Assembly (NCBI GenBank): GCA_965153455.1
Contig: OZ234498.1
Coordinates: 6,944,001-7,008,000 of the forward strand
DNA length: 64,000 nucleotides
Reading direction: 5' to 3'
Source: Sphagnum compactum
Taxonomy: Eukaryota > Bryophyta > Sphagnopsida > Sphagnales
Positions within the stretch are counted from its first letter, which is position 1; each line of letters opens with the position of its first letter. A program made the position numbers and the translations under genes. The notes below the pieces were generated by a model that saw only the letters and a list, made by a program, of their open reading frames with translations, was not told the DNA's origin and searched no databases. This document shows, piece after piece, positions 11,239 to 30,488 of this stretch.

Positions 11239-14200
11239 TACAGTATAGCTTGAGCCTTTGAGGTAGATGGAAGCTACATGGATGGTCCTAGCAAATAAAT
11301 CCAGACTGGAAAAAAGTATATTGTAGAGAGGTAGATATGTTATACGTAGGTGGGTGTTGGGCATGGGACCATGGGTTTGTTTGACATGTGTGAATCTACC
11401 TCGTAGGGTAGATGCTACCAGCTTTAGAAGCCTATTCCTGATTATTGCAACTTTGGTTATTTGCGAATCTTGAAAGTTGGTTGCCCCTACCAAATTTGGA
11501 GGTAAATATAGCGATGACGTCTTGGTAGAGAGTCCTGAGAAGACCTACGACTCACTAGTGATGTAGACCATTGTGGGGCCCCGGGTATTACAAACTGCAC
11601 AAACAAACCCCTGCTGTGTATCATGGCAGTTTTTTGACGGTTCATAATCACAATTCTCAGAAATATAAAATACCCATTCTTTTAATGTATAACCCATGGT
11701 CCACAAAAACCAATTTGAATTAGTCAAATAACCACCGGTTCTTCTTCGAAACCTGGCAGTTCTTCCAAGGGTTTGATATATCCAAAACCGGCGGTTCTCC
11801 GGATCTGTAAACGTTTGAAAAACCAGGTAGTTATTTGTATTAAAAACCAAATTTGTCCCGGACACTGATATCGGTAGACACGAGTGACACGCTTTAATTA
11901 GTGAGTCAGTGACCCGGTCAAAAGTTAGTGACCAGTGTTCGAGGAGGAGGCCTACGGCGCCTGCAAGAAATTCTGGACGCTAGTGAAGCCACCTAACTCC
12001 TGCCAATTTGAGATCTTGAGACCTGATTTGTTCTTTTCTCTCTCTCTCTCTCTCTTTCCCTTGCTCTTCAGGATTTGGTCCATGTTTGCACTCGTCTGAT
12101 GGCCTCAAGTTTGATTTATGTGAGGAAAAAAAAGGATTGGATTGGTCACCACTCCAGGCTCAGAGTTTTTAAAAGGGGTAAAACCTGATTCTTTCTTTCT
12201 TGAGGAGTATTTCCTATGGAAACAAAATTTGAAGCACCCATATTTGATAAATTTAGAATTTAGGTGTACTCAATCTGACATACAATCAATGTTTTTTTTT
12301 GGGTCATTTTACCTTCTCCTTTCTTGTGATTGTCGTGCAATTCCCTTTCATTGTGGTCTTATGTAACATGATTTAAGGTAAATTATTCTCATGTTGCTCC
12401 TTTTCATTTACATTTTTTACAAATTTAAGTAATGACATTGTGGTTGTCTTACAACTCTTAGCATTGTTGCAAGGTTTGTTAACAACTTGTTTTAGGTGAA
12501 CTTCACCCCTTCTTAGTTCGCACACATTTTTATCATTATCTTGCATAACAATACCCTCATTATTCCAAAAACCACGTTCACAATGATAGTGTAGCATATA
12601 ATATCTCTATTTAGTTTGTAAATCATAATTTTCAATGACAATGGGAGATGCAATACCTTCATTTCTTTTGCAAATAATAAATTTTCCATGACAATTAAAG
12701 CTACAATACCCCCATCTTGTTATATATATATAGTGTGAAAGAATGGCCACAATATCCTTTGCATATGCATATTCCATTTCCTCATTTTGTGTTGTTTCGC
12801 GACAAAATATACAACAATTTAATTCTAGTTTACAAGTGATGTATTTTATAATGATGGATGTGAAAGCAAAATTTTATTATTAATGTATCTTGGTTTTATG
12901 TGTAGGGCTATAAAATTATATATGTTTAGTTTTGTGTTACATTGTTATTTAACTTGTTTTACATGGAATGAAATGGCCTTACAAAATTTTGCACTTGTAT
13001 TTACATATCCAAAAACATTTACAGTTACACATACACAAATATAAATATAAATTATACATGTACATATGGTGTGTATATATATACATAAAATGCACTTACA
13101 CTTTCTTGATTGGTACATGAAAAACCATATACAATCAGAACATTGGTTCAAACAACTACAAAGGTTTAATTGCTAAAAAAATGTTTCAATGTGCTTAGCC
13201 TTAAAAACTTATATGTCCTCCATTTTGTAGTGTTTGTAACCTATTTTAAGATTAGTCTATGAATGGGCAATTTATCTTGCTTAAGCTTTGAACTTGTTGC
13301 TTTAACTTGAACAAATATTTGTGAGGTTTAGGCTTTAAGCTATTTGACATTCAAGGAGGAGATAATTTACACAATAATCTAAATTCACAAGGAGGACATA
13401 ATTTACACAATAATCTAAATTGTGAATTTGACCCACTAAAACACAATCAAATACGAAATCTACCAAGCATCCACTAGCCACTAGATGAATTTAGGTTAGT
13501 AGCAATTTGGTATTCATATTACGACAATGTTTGCAAGAGATTGTCTATTAACACACAAATAATAAAATTGACATTGTATTTTAAAGGCAACAATTATTGG
13601 GTAGTCTTGTTTGTGTGTATTTTCAAAGTCGAGAACCTAAAAGTGTGGCATAAGCTTCCATGTAGAACAATATGTTGAAGGCAAGGGTATAAAAAAGCAA
13701 ACCGACTTATTGGATTAACGAGACTTGAGAAGGGGGTCACAATCATTAAGGGATTGAAAAGAGGATCAAATATACATACCCCCCCACATTGTCATTGACA
13801 AATCAATCTTCTTATGCTTCTACGTGCATCAAGAATTGTGCAATTCTTCTTTAACCCATTAAACCACAATGTCACTACTTAAATTCTTCTTTATCGATTC
13901 CCTTTGTTCTTCATTGCTAATAGTCACACTGCAATAATCTCTTCTATATCTCTGAGAGAGAGAGAGAGGGAGAGAGAGAGAGAGGGGAAATAAAAGCCCC
14001 ATCAAATATAACCCAAATCTCCATTTAAAATCAATAGTGAATTGGAGGTCAAATTGATACTCTGTAATGGGTTTGGATTTTTACAAGCTAAGACAATCTT
14101 GTCTCAGCAAACATGTGGTTCCATATGCCCTTCATAGAAACCATAAACTACAAGGGAAATTGAGTCTAGAATGAATAACCCGCATGTTACCAAAACATAA

Positions 14201-14911
14201 TAAACACACCAAATGTAACATATATCCCATCAACCCATGTCAACATCCATCCCACCCAGCCAACCTGAAAGCTTGAGGAAGCTCTCCCGCCTACAATCCT
14301 ACCAGAAACATAACCGTTCCACATCTTTAGAGAAGCTTAACAGGCCACATGAGCATCAGCTTTGATCCAGGGAATAAGCCCTCATGGCTAGGATGGCTCA
14401 ATGAAGGGAATTTTTCTTGATGGGATTCATGTGTACAAGGAATTTTCTGAAGCTTGCTCTGTTCCGAGGCACTTTTTTGACAGTAGAAAAGCAAGCTTTC
14501 CAACAGTAAAGGTTGTTATGCTTGACACAATGTCCAGTACTTCCCAAAAACAATCCATGAAGCATTTTGAGCTTGCTCCACTGCGGAAACCACTTTGTGT
14601 AGTCTCAGAACACTCTTCAATGTTGTCCCTGATTAGATCTTAATTCAGCTCGTAGTAGTTCCAGCAAGTCTCAAATTGACATTTCACACGAGTCAGCATC
14701 CCAGCTCAAATGCTCAAACTTGTCAATGTTTCTTCAAGCTCATAATTTTGACGTTCTTTCATGGCAGGTTAAGCCCCTTGGCAGCTGAGGGGCATGACCC
14801 TGAATCCAGCCCATAAATAAGCTTCTCAACACAAATAGTCCTGTAGCAGGCTATAAAAAGCCATCGACAACAGCACAAAAAAACTTCCAGAAATTTCAGC
14901 TGCGTCTTAAG
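11239..14911. other. Spacer, no gene recognised
   Basis: AT-rich DNA with a CT microsatellite at 12035-12057, a GA microsatellite at 13952-13984 and AT-rich stretches around 13020-13090. The open frames here (for example 11545-11865 minus and 14401-14643 plus) have no recognisable motif. A small near-repeat (ggaggagataatttacacaataatctaaat type) occurs twice at 13355-13420. Confidence 0.6.
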
Positions 14912-16618
14912 TCATCGGGGAGCCAGATTAGCCAGACTCTTCCTGAATTTTTTCTGAAATGATGTATCTCGAGTAAGTGAGGACCTTCGGTGGTGAGTTG
15001 GAACTGTTGTTGCAACGGGCTCTACTGAAGACTCTATCTGCAAAAAAAAAGTCATTTTACAGCTTGTTAGTGCAGTGTAAGAAAGACTACATGTAAATCA
15101 CAACAGTCATAAGCAGTACAAGCTTCCTGCTAGGATTGAATCCAAAATACTCACCAGAATGTAAATGTGTATAATTAGTTATAGCCTTGCACAAAGAAAG
15201 AGGGGCAACTTGCTGACAAATCATAAGTAGTTGAAAAGAAGAATCTCTAGCTTCAAGCACAACCCTATACACAATCCAGGAAACAATGAATGGAGATGGA
15301 TGTCTTGATTGCCTGTTAAAGGATTAGTGATGAGTGACCTTGAGCCTGGCTACAGGCTGTAGCAGACCATCTACCAAGTAGAGGTGCAGGCATGTAGTGA
15401 ATACCATACTTAGTCAAGGTTGCTACCTCCCTCTTTTAACTATTTTTCAGTTACTGATGTACCTATTTTAGGAGGTCAAATGAGAAGAGCCAGGCTGCAG
15501 GGTGTAGCTGCCCTGCTCAGGGCAGTAAATGAATGCCAGATCAGCAAACTTTCTGAAAGCCTCAAATAGACTATGACTTTCTAACAGAAGGCTCCGCAGT
15601 CAACTTTGACAGTATAATTGACAAGTTTACAGTCTAAGGATGGTCTGGTGTTTGGATATCTTGCCAAGACCACCCAATCTTCCAAATACTTGGTGAGATT
15701 CTGCGTACAAAATGCTTTTGGAATTAGAGAACTTACGTGAGGGGGTTGAAGAGGCGATCTATCACCATGATATTCAATTATTGGTGATCCTTCTGCATCC
15801 TTCAGGGCCAAATACTCAATGCAGAATGGACCTTGATTTCGCCTAGGATCACCTGCCTTCAGTAAATGCCGGCTTAACCTTAGACCAACCTGCCATTCAG
15901 CTCGGAGATTGACATCATCAACATTGAATTCTCTACTGCTGGAGGCATTGTAAATCCAAAGACCTTTTTTCCACATCAGTGCGTCATCCAAAGTTGCCTC
16001 AATCTTGTTCAAGCCAAGGTTTTTTATTGTTGGCCAAATCTTGCATCTAACAGCAAGCTTCTTGTTCCCAACTGTGTACTTGATGATAACTGAAGTGTCC
16101 GTGATTACATAGGTTGACCATCTGAGAAAGACGTGATCCCACCCTAACAAGGAATTAGCAAGCAAATTGCAAAGTTTCCAAACTGAAAGCAAGTGGCACC
16201 AACAACCTCAAAAAACCTTGCTTAATGAGTTCTGCAGTCTCAAGTGACATTGTGTGCTAAGATTGCTCTTTTATTCGCCCTCACTTATATCCAACTGCTC
16301 TTTTCAATGCTCTGAAGTTCATCGTAATAAAAGGAGTCATCCAGTCAATCTGCAGGATAGTGATCAAACCCAGCATCTACTTAACTTTGGACTAAAACAA
16401 AAGGGTGTTTCAAACTGGATACACACATACAAATCATGACATGTTCTCAACATGTGATCACAACACCTAGAAGATAGGGACAAAATTTTGGGCCAAATTC
16501 AAAAGTATCAGATACAATCTTACCCATTGCTAGAACTTGCTCGAGAGTATGAGTGTGCCCGAGGACTTCCATTCATGCGATTTGATAATCCTCCATTGTT
16601 ACTTGAGGAATCCTGCAT
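14912..16618 (-). CDS. Unrecognised plant protein, at least 3 exons
   Basis: The best-supported exon is 16143-15737: a long open frame with a good acceptor and a GTAAGT donor. It encodes a strand-rich segment with RWSTYVITDTSVIIKYTV, NLRAEWQVGLRLSRHLL and GPFCIEYLALKDAEGSPII. It joins in phase to a last exon 15037-14912 (polypyrimidine tract and CAG acceptor) encoding a basic tail (HHRRSSLTR, KKFRKSLANLAPR) and a TGA. A likely first exon 16618-16524 starts MQDSSSNNGG and is Ser/Asn-rich, but its donor phase does not match exon 2, so an exon may be missing or the start lies elsewhere. Alternating hydrophobic strands would fit a small beta-barrel or beta-sandwich; I cannot name the family. About 200 aa. 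It lies in the same orientation as the downstream receptor kinase. Confidence 0.55.
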
Positions 16619-16904
16619 TTTCCCACTTGGAATTTAGATTTCCTCAATCCAACTGATTAGTAACGATATTGTTGTGTTGTGCACCCCTCAGCATGCAGGT
16701 GATATGTGATAGGGTCCAGAATGATAATATATCTATGAGGTTGTACAGAAAATTCCACCATAAAACTTTGAAAGCAATTGCCGCATCAGCTACAGCAAAA
16801 CCAAAACAAACATGACAAGGAATGAGTGCAGTGGTCATAACCTTATAAGTGTCAATCATAAAGTATCAGACATCAAACCCTAATCATGAACTGTAATGTT
16901 TACT

Positions 16905-17060
16905 TCCCCCACTGACTCCATCAGCTCCTAATCAGCTCCTCATCATGAGCCACAACCTATGTTTTTCCAAAGCTAGCAGAAATGGGGTGTAGTAGATAAG
17001 TATATAACAATCTGCTCCAAATTTTCAGGCAAGCAATTAGGTATACAAAATCTGCACCCC
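16905..17060. repeat. Dispersed repeat covering the receptor kinase C-terminal codons
   Basis: Partner of 27200-27310. It includes the kinase stop codon at 16973-16975 and about the last 27 codons, rich in Cys and hydrophobic residues and unlike a kinase tail, so this end of the protein may be exonised repeat DNA. Confidence 0.5.
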
Positions 17061-18568
17061 GAATTCTTTATGTCACAATTCGAGAAGCAACAGGAAGACT
17101 CGGTCATGAAATTGGCTGGAACTCGAGAAAGACATACCTCATTGCTGATTTCAGAGCTTGAACCATCCTCACAATCTGCAATATAAAGTCTTTTCACAAC
17201 CTCTCTCATGCTGGGGCGTCGATCAGGGACATCATCTACACATTCCATGGCCAATTGCACAACAGCCAGTAGCTGCTGTTGCAGGTACTCACTAGGGTTG
17301 ATCCGATCATCCACCATCTTGGGCAAAAGCAATGGCCACAAGTCTGGATCACTATGCAGAAATTCCCTGCACCAATCAACCAGACTCATCTTCTTCTCGA
17401 TCGCTTTCTTGCCTGTCACGAGCTCGAGCAACACCACACCATAGCTGTATACATCATTCTTTTCATTTGCTTGTCCTGTTGCATAGTAAACAGGATCCAC
17501 ATAGCCTGGAGTACCTTTGAGGCGCATGGAGGTAGTGGGATCGACAGTCTGCGTCTTGCTTAGTCCAAAGTCTGCAATTTTGGCACGCATTTCAGCATCA
17601 AATAATATGTTGCTTGGTTTGATGTCACGGTGAACGAGAGTCGGTTTTGCATAATTGTGGAGATACTCCAGTCCCTGTGCAACATCCACTGCTACCTGCA
17701 TTCTCTGGTGCCAATCCAAGAGATGGCGAGAGTCAGTCTCCTCGCTCTTCTTCTTATGCAGGTGTTGCTGCAGTGAACCATTCTCCATGAATTCATAGAT
17801 GAGGAAAAGCTGGTCGCCTTCAATGCAGTAGCCAAGCAATGCCACAAGGTTATTGTGATGGAGTCTCGAAATGCTGCGCAGTTCGCTCCAAAACTCCTTC
17901 TCGACTGAATCCTGGTTCCTAATCTCCTCCGCACTATTGCTACACACAGCATCCAAAGCTTTGTTCCTGTCGAGCTTTTTGACTGCAGCTTTTTGCCATG
18001 GTTCTGCAGGACCTGGCAGAGAAGCTTCATACACTGTGCCCTGGCCACCTTTCCCCAATACCACTTTGAAGTAGTCTGTCATGGTCAGAATCTCCTGAAG
18101 AGTGAACTTCTCCAGGGATCCAACCTGTAGCTCCCTTGGGCTGCTGCTGCTTGTCCCATGGCCAGTTCCATGGCTGCTTGCTTCGGCATGAGATGATGAT
18201 TCATGGAGAGGTTGCTGCTGCTGCTGCTGCTGCTGAGGAGTCTCCACCTTCTTTGACATTTGCCACCAGAAGCCGGTTGAAAGGCCCACTACAAATATGA
18301 TTGCAACACTAACTAATGTTCTGAGAAGATCCATTGCCATACCTGACCTTACAAGCTTGAATGGAATCTCAGCTGCAGCAGCAAGAGGAGTTTGGTTGAG
18401 GTTATTGCTTGCTACAGCTGTCATGCTTGTCTGGAGTGTTGCTTCTGGTTGCCCTCCTCCCTGTACCACCTTGTTGGAGAGAAGAAAAACCAGCGTGAGT
18501 ATGATCAGTAGTGTGGCCATGGACCACCAAGCTTTTCGCTGCAGATGACGACGTGCAGCAGCAGCCAT
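16973..18568 (-). CDS. Receptor-like protein kinase, intronless, 531 aa
   Basis: One uninterrupted frame with ATG at 18568. Residues 15-32 form a hydrophobic signal or anchor segment; a short 45-residue linker follows; a second membrane segment is at 80-102. Then come a poly-Gln run (112-119) and a Ser/His-rich juxtamembrane part. The kinase domain starts near 155: Gly loop GKGGQGTVY (172-180), ATP Lys 197 in AAVKKL, catalytic HRDIKPSN (313-320), DFGLS (333-337), GTPGYVDP (352-359) and RPSM (451-454). All key catalytic residues are present, so it should be an active Ser/Thr kinase at the plasma membrane. It has no large ectodomain (no LRR, LysM or lectin), so it resembles RLCK-like or PERK-like short receptors. 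The last 30 or so codons resemble a dispersed repeat also found in an MCM5 intron. Confidence 0.9.
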   Translation of the reverse strand: MAAAARRHLQRKAWWSMATLLIILTLVFLLSNKVVQGGGQPEATLQTSMTAVASNNLNQTPLAAAAEIPFKLVRSGMAMDLLRTLVSVAIIFVVGLSTGFWWQMSKKVETPQQQQQQQQPLHESSSHAEASSHGTGHGTSSSSPRELQVGSLEKFTLQEILTMTDYFKVVLGKGGQGTVYEASLPGPAEPWQKAAVKKLDRNKALDAVCSNSAEEIRNQDSVEKEFWSELRSISRLHHNNLVALLGYCIEGDQLFLIYEFMENGSLQQHLHKKKSEETDSRHLLDWHQRMQVAVDVAQGLEYLHNYAKPTLVHRDIKPSNILFDAEMRAKIADFGLSKTQTVDPTTSMRLKGTPGYVDPVYYATGQANEKNDVYSYGVVLLELVTGKKAIEKKMSLVDWCREFLHSDPDLWPLLLPKMVDDRINPSEYLQQQLLAVVQLAMECVDDVPDRRPSMREVVKRLYIADCEDGSSSEISNEVCLSRVPANFMTESSCCFSNCDIKNSGCRFCIPNCLPENLEQIVIYLSTTPHFC

Positions 18569-19510
18569 GGTGGATTTTGATGATTTTTTCTTCCACCTTG
18601 CTTGTTACCAGTTGTTTCCTTCCTTCACCCCTCGCTCTTCCTTTCTTTTTCTCTTTCTTTCTGGAGCTCACTTGTTCTCGGTGCTCCTTCAAACCACTGC
18701 CAAAAAGACTGAAGAAAAGCTCTACAATCTCTCTAGTAAGGCTGCGAAGAAGTCATCAGTGACGAAGAGCTGTCGTTGATGCTATTCCCTATTCCCTATC
18801 CGAACACATCATCCTCATCTTAATAGGTAGCCAGAGAATATTTCTTCGTTTGTTGCCAAAGCTCGCTTCTTGTTGCGCTTACTTACTTCCTTGGATCAGA
18901 AGAGGAGGACATATGTGAGGAGACAGAACCTGTGAAGAAGAAGAAGACGAAGAAGAAGCCAAAAACAGCGACCAAAGATCCAAAATCCGGCAGCAGCAGA
19001 GGATTGAAACCACTTCCGATATCATTCACTTCCTCCTCTTGTTTCTCTCCTTTTCATCGTCGTCGTCGTCGTCGTCGTCGTCGTCCTCCTCCTCCTTCCA
19101 ATAGTTCAGTTCCTGTCTCTTCTTGTTTCTCTCCTTCTTCTTCTTCTTCTCGTTCTTGTTCTCCTTCCCATATTCTTTTCTTTCTTTCAGAGAAAAAATC
19201 TGCTAGACGACAACAGAACAAACATCCTCTTCCTCCTCATCAAAGCCATGTCAGGAAAGGATTCAAGCTCCTTCCCTCCAAGTCCACACACGACACCAAG
19301 CGGCAATTGATGAAAGGGCGGCTGGAGGAGAAGCAGGAGCAGGCAGGCAGGCAGGCAGGCAGGGCAGGAGAGAGGACACAAGAGGAGGGAGAAAAAAACT
19401 CCACAAGAGTCAAGTGGAGACTTTATGGTCGGCTGCACATGCCAAGCCAAGCGAGTCCAAAGAAAGAAAATGGGCCTCACTTGAAATTATTAGGGTTTGG
19501 TAACTTTTAT
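18569..19510. repeat. Microsatellite-rich 5' flank of the receptor kinase
   Basis: The region upstream of the kinase start is full of simple repeats: CTTT-rich near 18640-18660, a GTC run at about 19057-19085, TTC runs around 19130-19150 and a GGCA run near 19345-19365. It probably holds the kinase 5'UTR and promoter. A 195-codon plus-strand frame across it is made of these repeats and is not a credible gene. Confidence 0.6.
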
Positions 19511-20095
19511 GTAAAATAGAATTTTATATATAATAAAAATAATAATAGTTAATGAGGCAAAATAAATAAAAATAAAATTATATATATATATATATATATA
19601 TAGATATATATAATTTTTAAATATTTTGTTCCACATGGATCCCCATGCATCAAATGATTGCTAAGGTTTGATGCCAAGTGCTTACAATTAGGCCTTGCAT
19701 TACACAAATTCCCCTAAAAAAGGGTTTGGAAGGGATGAATATTTTTCCTTATTTTGAGGGTTTAAGATAACTTTTAAAAGTGGGGATTATGTTGTGAATT
19801 ACATCGATACATGATGGCATGACATTTTCATTATGTCTTGCAACATGATACTAATGCCTCATATGGCATAGGATGACAATGTTTATGTGACCATGATCAT
19901 GCAATGTTTTATTTTGTAAAATTTGTGTTGTGGTCAAAGTGGCAATGATACAACCCACCCAAATGAGGAGCTTGACCTTTTTAAAAAACATGTTCAAACT
20001 AGTAAAAATTAGTCAAATCCAAGTGTAAAGGGGCCCCTAAACATATAATATCTTATAAGCTTGTGTTATATGAAAAAATACAAAAAATCTAATAA

Positions 20096-20482
20096 AAGCC
20101 AATGGTTAGAACTATCACATTGAAGACAAAAGGGAAGGTCAAAGAAAAGCCAAAAAAACACATAGCTCGCAAGGACCCAAAAAGGGAGAAAACTAGTCCT
20201 TTTGGTGGTAAGAAGCTATGAGTGTAATGCCTTCCATGGGCAATGCTTAAAACCAAGCAAAATTGGACCTTCCTAGTTTGCCCTAATGAACAAAGGCAAA
20301 ACATGAACATGTTGTAAGTTATAATTGAAAGTCAAGCAAAAAAAACCCAATAAAAAATCGATGGTTGGAACCATCACACAAAAAACAAAAAGGTAAGGCC
20401 AAAGAAAGGCCAAAGACGCATTATAGCCCATATAGGAACCAAAGAAGGGAGAGAATTAGTCCCTTTCGTGTGGTAGGAAGTT
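20096..20482. repeat. Imperfect direct repeat, two copies
   Basis: Two segments sharing the order 'atggttrgaaccatcac', 'gccaaagaaarGCCaaa' and 'gggagaraaytagtcc' lie about 253 bp apart. They are diverged and non-coding, and of unknown origin. Confidence 0.6.
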
Positions 20483-20519
20483 ATTCATCCACGGCCCTTC
20501 TGATGTTGATTACTGCAAA

Positions 20520-20872
20520 TTATGAGATTTAATAATAATAAGAGGTCTAGAACAAACATCTCCCGTCAACGTAATTTTTTTCTTTATAGCAAAGGCTAAA
20601 GCACGCTAAAAAATAATATTAACACGATGCTTAAAAAACTAAATGCAAAATGATAGGGATAAATGGCCTCCCAATCATGTATCATGGACAAGACAAACAC
20701 ACTCCTTGATAAACTGATTCATATCATGTTTGAATGCACCATACATTTCTATGGCTATTGGAATAAAGTGATGCCCTTCATGAAACCCCTTATACTTGTG
20801 GATCTTAACAATAACACTAAGTTTGACACAATAACAATAACACAGTAGCACTCGATCATCAACTAATGACAT
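20520..20872 (-). pseudogene. Degenerate retroelement protein remnant (probable post-reverse-transcriptase region)
   Basis: The minus frame reads GHHFIPIAIEMYGAFKHDM, then a Cys-containing segment ending LVHD, a stop, then GGHLSLSFCI and FFKHRVNIIF, with point-mutation stops between otherwise continuous homology-like blocks. This order resembles the segment that follows reverse transcriptase in non-LTR elements, recalled from family knowledge and not searched. It is not functional. Confidence 0.4.
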
Positions 20873-21079
20873 TTGTAACCACGAACTCTTGTGTTAGGTC
20901 AATAACCACCACATTGGCAACAAAAACTTGATCTTCACAAGTTAAGACTTAACTTATTTCTTAGGTTTAAAGTTTATAACTTATTACTCATATACATACT
21001 AAACAATCAGAGTGACATTTGCACTTGGATGAATGCATGCGTGCATCAAATTTTTTTTAATTGGTGGAACTTCACCAAA

Positions 21080-21325
21080 AAGCAAAGTTAATACTCAAAA
21101 TTGAAGTGATCTTGGAGGTTTTCGATAGCCACAATTGAGAAAAAAAAAAAAGTAAAATTTGCTAGATAAAAATATTTGGTTTTTACATGTAGCCACAAAA
21201 ATAGAAGGAAGATTAAAAAATTGTGCTTCATATATGATGTCTTATAGGTAGTCAGATTTGGCAAAAATATTTCTAGGGATGATAGCCACTTTTTCGACAT
21301 GCTCCTATGGATGGATGATCCCCAC
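21080..21325. mobile_element. Family A MITE-like fragment
   Basis: Contains the same ordered blocks as 31041-31329 (gatagccac, aatttgctagataaaa, agtcagatttggcaaaaat, gatgatagccacttttt), but more diverged and without clear ends. Confidence 0.4.
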
Positions 21326-24023
21326 TTTGGATGTAAACAAAAATACCTTTAAAGAAAACACTCGTAGCGCATGCAATTACCAACAACAAAGGTGAAAAGA
21401 AAACCCCAAAAAAGTGGCATATGATGATTCCAAACAGGTAGAGAGATCATAAGAAAAAACCAAGCATTTATAAATTATGTTTGCAAATACCCACCACCAA
21501 CCAACAACACCACAACACCTTGTCGGGGTGAATAATAATGGAACATGGTGGCATCATGATCTTCAAAGCTTGCTATGAAAACTTATTTATTCCAAACCCA
21601 TTTTTAAAAAAATTCAAAAACCCTACTACCTTGGCAAGATTCAACACTAAAATTATATTATTTTCATTTCAGAAATGTTGAAAATTTCAGAATTTCTTTA
21701 TTTTTTTTCCAAACAAAAAATAATTTGTGAAGGGAAAAATTTATTGAAAACCTTCAAGAATACTCTAACAAATACTCTAACAATATTTGTGAAGGGAAAA
21801 AAATATGTGAAAACCTTTCAAGAATATTTGTTTGTGTAAAGTAAAGGAAACACGCACACCCATTTTCTTAGTTCTTATCCAGAACGATCCTAAAAGTTAG
21901 TGAGCAGTTGGTGGGGTGCGGGGGAGAGCAAGATGTAATGTGTAAGGTAAAACTCCCACGGTGGGGGCAGTTCCCAAAGAAGGGGCCCTATGATGATGAA
22001 GTGGTAGCTGAATCTGGCCCTCTGCCTTTATAAAAAATTGTCACCCACTCACTCGTGCACTACTTATCCATCATAATAATGCACCCGAGTAAGGCTATCG
22101 GAAAACCTCAACATACATAGATCACAAGGTGTATGAGGGGCAAGGTACCTACACCCACTCGGGTAAAAGTGGGAGGGGTCCTACACCAGCAGGAGGGATC
22201 CTACACCGTATAGTGGTATAAGATCCTTCCCAGTTTCCCAAGTAGGCGTAAGTGTAATGTCCCTACTCTTTTCTTAGAAGAGGTATTCATGGATATTAAG
22301 GTGCCCTCCAAATACACTAGAAAATTTTCAGAGATTTAAAAAATAAATAAAATTATTTGTAGTGCTTTTCTTTTCTTTTCTTTTCTTTTTTACAGTTTTT
22401 CAATGTTGCTAGAGTGACAATCATTAATAACAAGATTTTGAAATATGTTTTCCAAAAAATCAGGTTTTGAAAGGAAAAGTCAGTTGAGGACGTAATAAAA
22501 CGTGGGCCAATGGCACAGGCCACACAAGTGTTAGGTGAAATAAACATTTAAAAAACAATAATAATAATTTTTTTAAAAATTATGTATAATTGTCTTGTAG
22601 GTTAATTATTTATTTATTTATTCGTTCATTCGATGTCTTGTAGGTAAGTTATATGCAATTTAATAACTGCCAATTTATAGTTATAACTACCAATAACTTC
22701 AATTATTTGTATATTAGTATATTATACAAAATTACATATATTTGCCTCTATGTGGTCATAACAATACATGGACTCTACAAGTAAACTACGAGGGATTGTA
22801 AGGATAGATGGATACTCCCAATTGGCCCACAATCCCCGCAAAAAAATTAAAAATAAATAAAAAAATAGTGGTCTTCAAGTTTGGATAACTACGTACACAA
22901 GTCCTTTCTTTTTGGTCTAAGAGGTAAAAAGTTGGCAATTTTTCTTCCGTTATATACTAACCATATTATATACTTGAATGGGAAAGTGAAAAGAGCATCG
23001 TTGTGTTAGTGTATGATGTACTCAATTGGAAGGTGCATATCCACAAGGCATAAATAAATAATGGAGGCCGTGACGTGCTGCAACGGTCATGGCCACATTA
23101 TACAAGTAGGATAAGTATGCACATTCCATCCACATAATCATTTAGAGCTTTCAATGTTAGTTCAATTGTTGTTTTTGAGTCGTATATTGGTGGCGTTGAA
23201 GCACTGTAGAATGGAGGTCAAAAGCACGAAACTAATCCATTAGCATTCTTATTATTATTGTTATTATTGTGGACCCCCTCCCCCAATACTCCAAAAGACC
23301 TGGCCAAGCATGCCATGAACTACAACAACAAGGGTCCAAATAGATGGAGGAAGAATTATGCTATAAACCCACATGGAGCCCTTGTGGGAGACTCTATGGA
23401 CTCGGGAAGGGCAACATCTTGTGCCCATGGTTTAAGGTGAGTCCTTTTTATTTCCGGGAAGAAGAGTTAGGGTTTTACATACAAAACATATCAAGAAATT
23501 GACAATGCTCCTTCATATGATTTCTGAACATGAAAGTGCGTTATGTTTTCGTACAAGTCAATACCCATATGAGAGAAGCTATCGGTTGTTAAATGGCAAG
23601 AATACAGTGAGAAGTACCTGGAATCAATAGCACAAATGTTTGATATAGTTCATGTTCTCTTCAGGATCGCCACCAGATTTAGACTACATACAATCCCCCA
23701 AACTAGAGTTTTGTCAGGTCCCACATATGTCAGTTCATTGGCCCAAGAAACTCCAATAAACAGGTTCATTTCAGCATTGTGAGCCAGACAACCTCCTCTG
23801 AAAGGTTTAATTCAGCATCATGAGGCTGTGCTAACCACAATTGCACCACCCATTCGAGCTTCAAAGTGAAAGCATTGGAAATCAGGTCGTTGAAAGTCTA
23901 GAGATTACATGATTGGTGAGTTACCCCTTGGTACTAAGTATTAACCTTTGTGGTACTGCTCCCTTGAGGCAAGAGACACTGTAGAGGGAGGCCCAGTAAT
24001 CCAACAAGAATTTTGGCTTGTTC

Positions 24024-30488
<6,465 letters not shown>

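Larger units (their letters stand above)
19511..24023. other. Spacer, no gene recognised
   Basis: AT-rich DNA: a TA microsatellite at 19579-19602, an imperfect direct duplication (20096-20235 against 20349-20482, offset about 253 bp), a retroelement-like remnant (20520-20872) and a MITE-like fragment (21080-21320). The rest shows nothing I can support. Confidence 0.6.

Noticed and set aside
11545-11865. 106-codon minus frame with Trp/Tyr-rich translation
   Set aside because: No known motif and made of short inverted 'accggcggttc' type repeats; not enough to call a gene.
14401-14643. 80-codon plus frame downstream of the unrecognised gene
   Set aside because: Probably antisense to that gene's 3'UTR; no motif seen.
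18932-19519. 195-codon plus-strand frame in the receptor kinase upstream region
   Set aside because: Made of trinucleotide microsatellites (Lys, Arg, Pro and Ser runs), no domain, opposite to a real gene's 5' flank.
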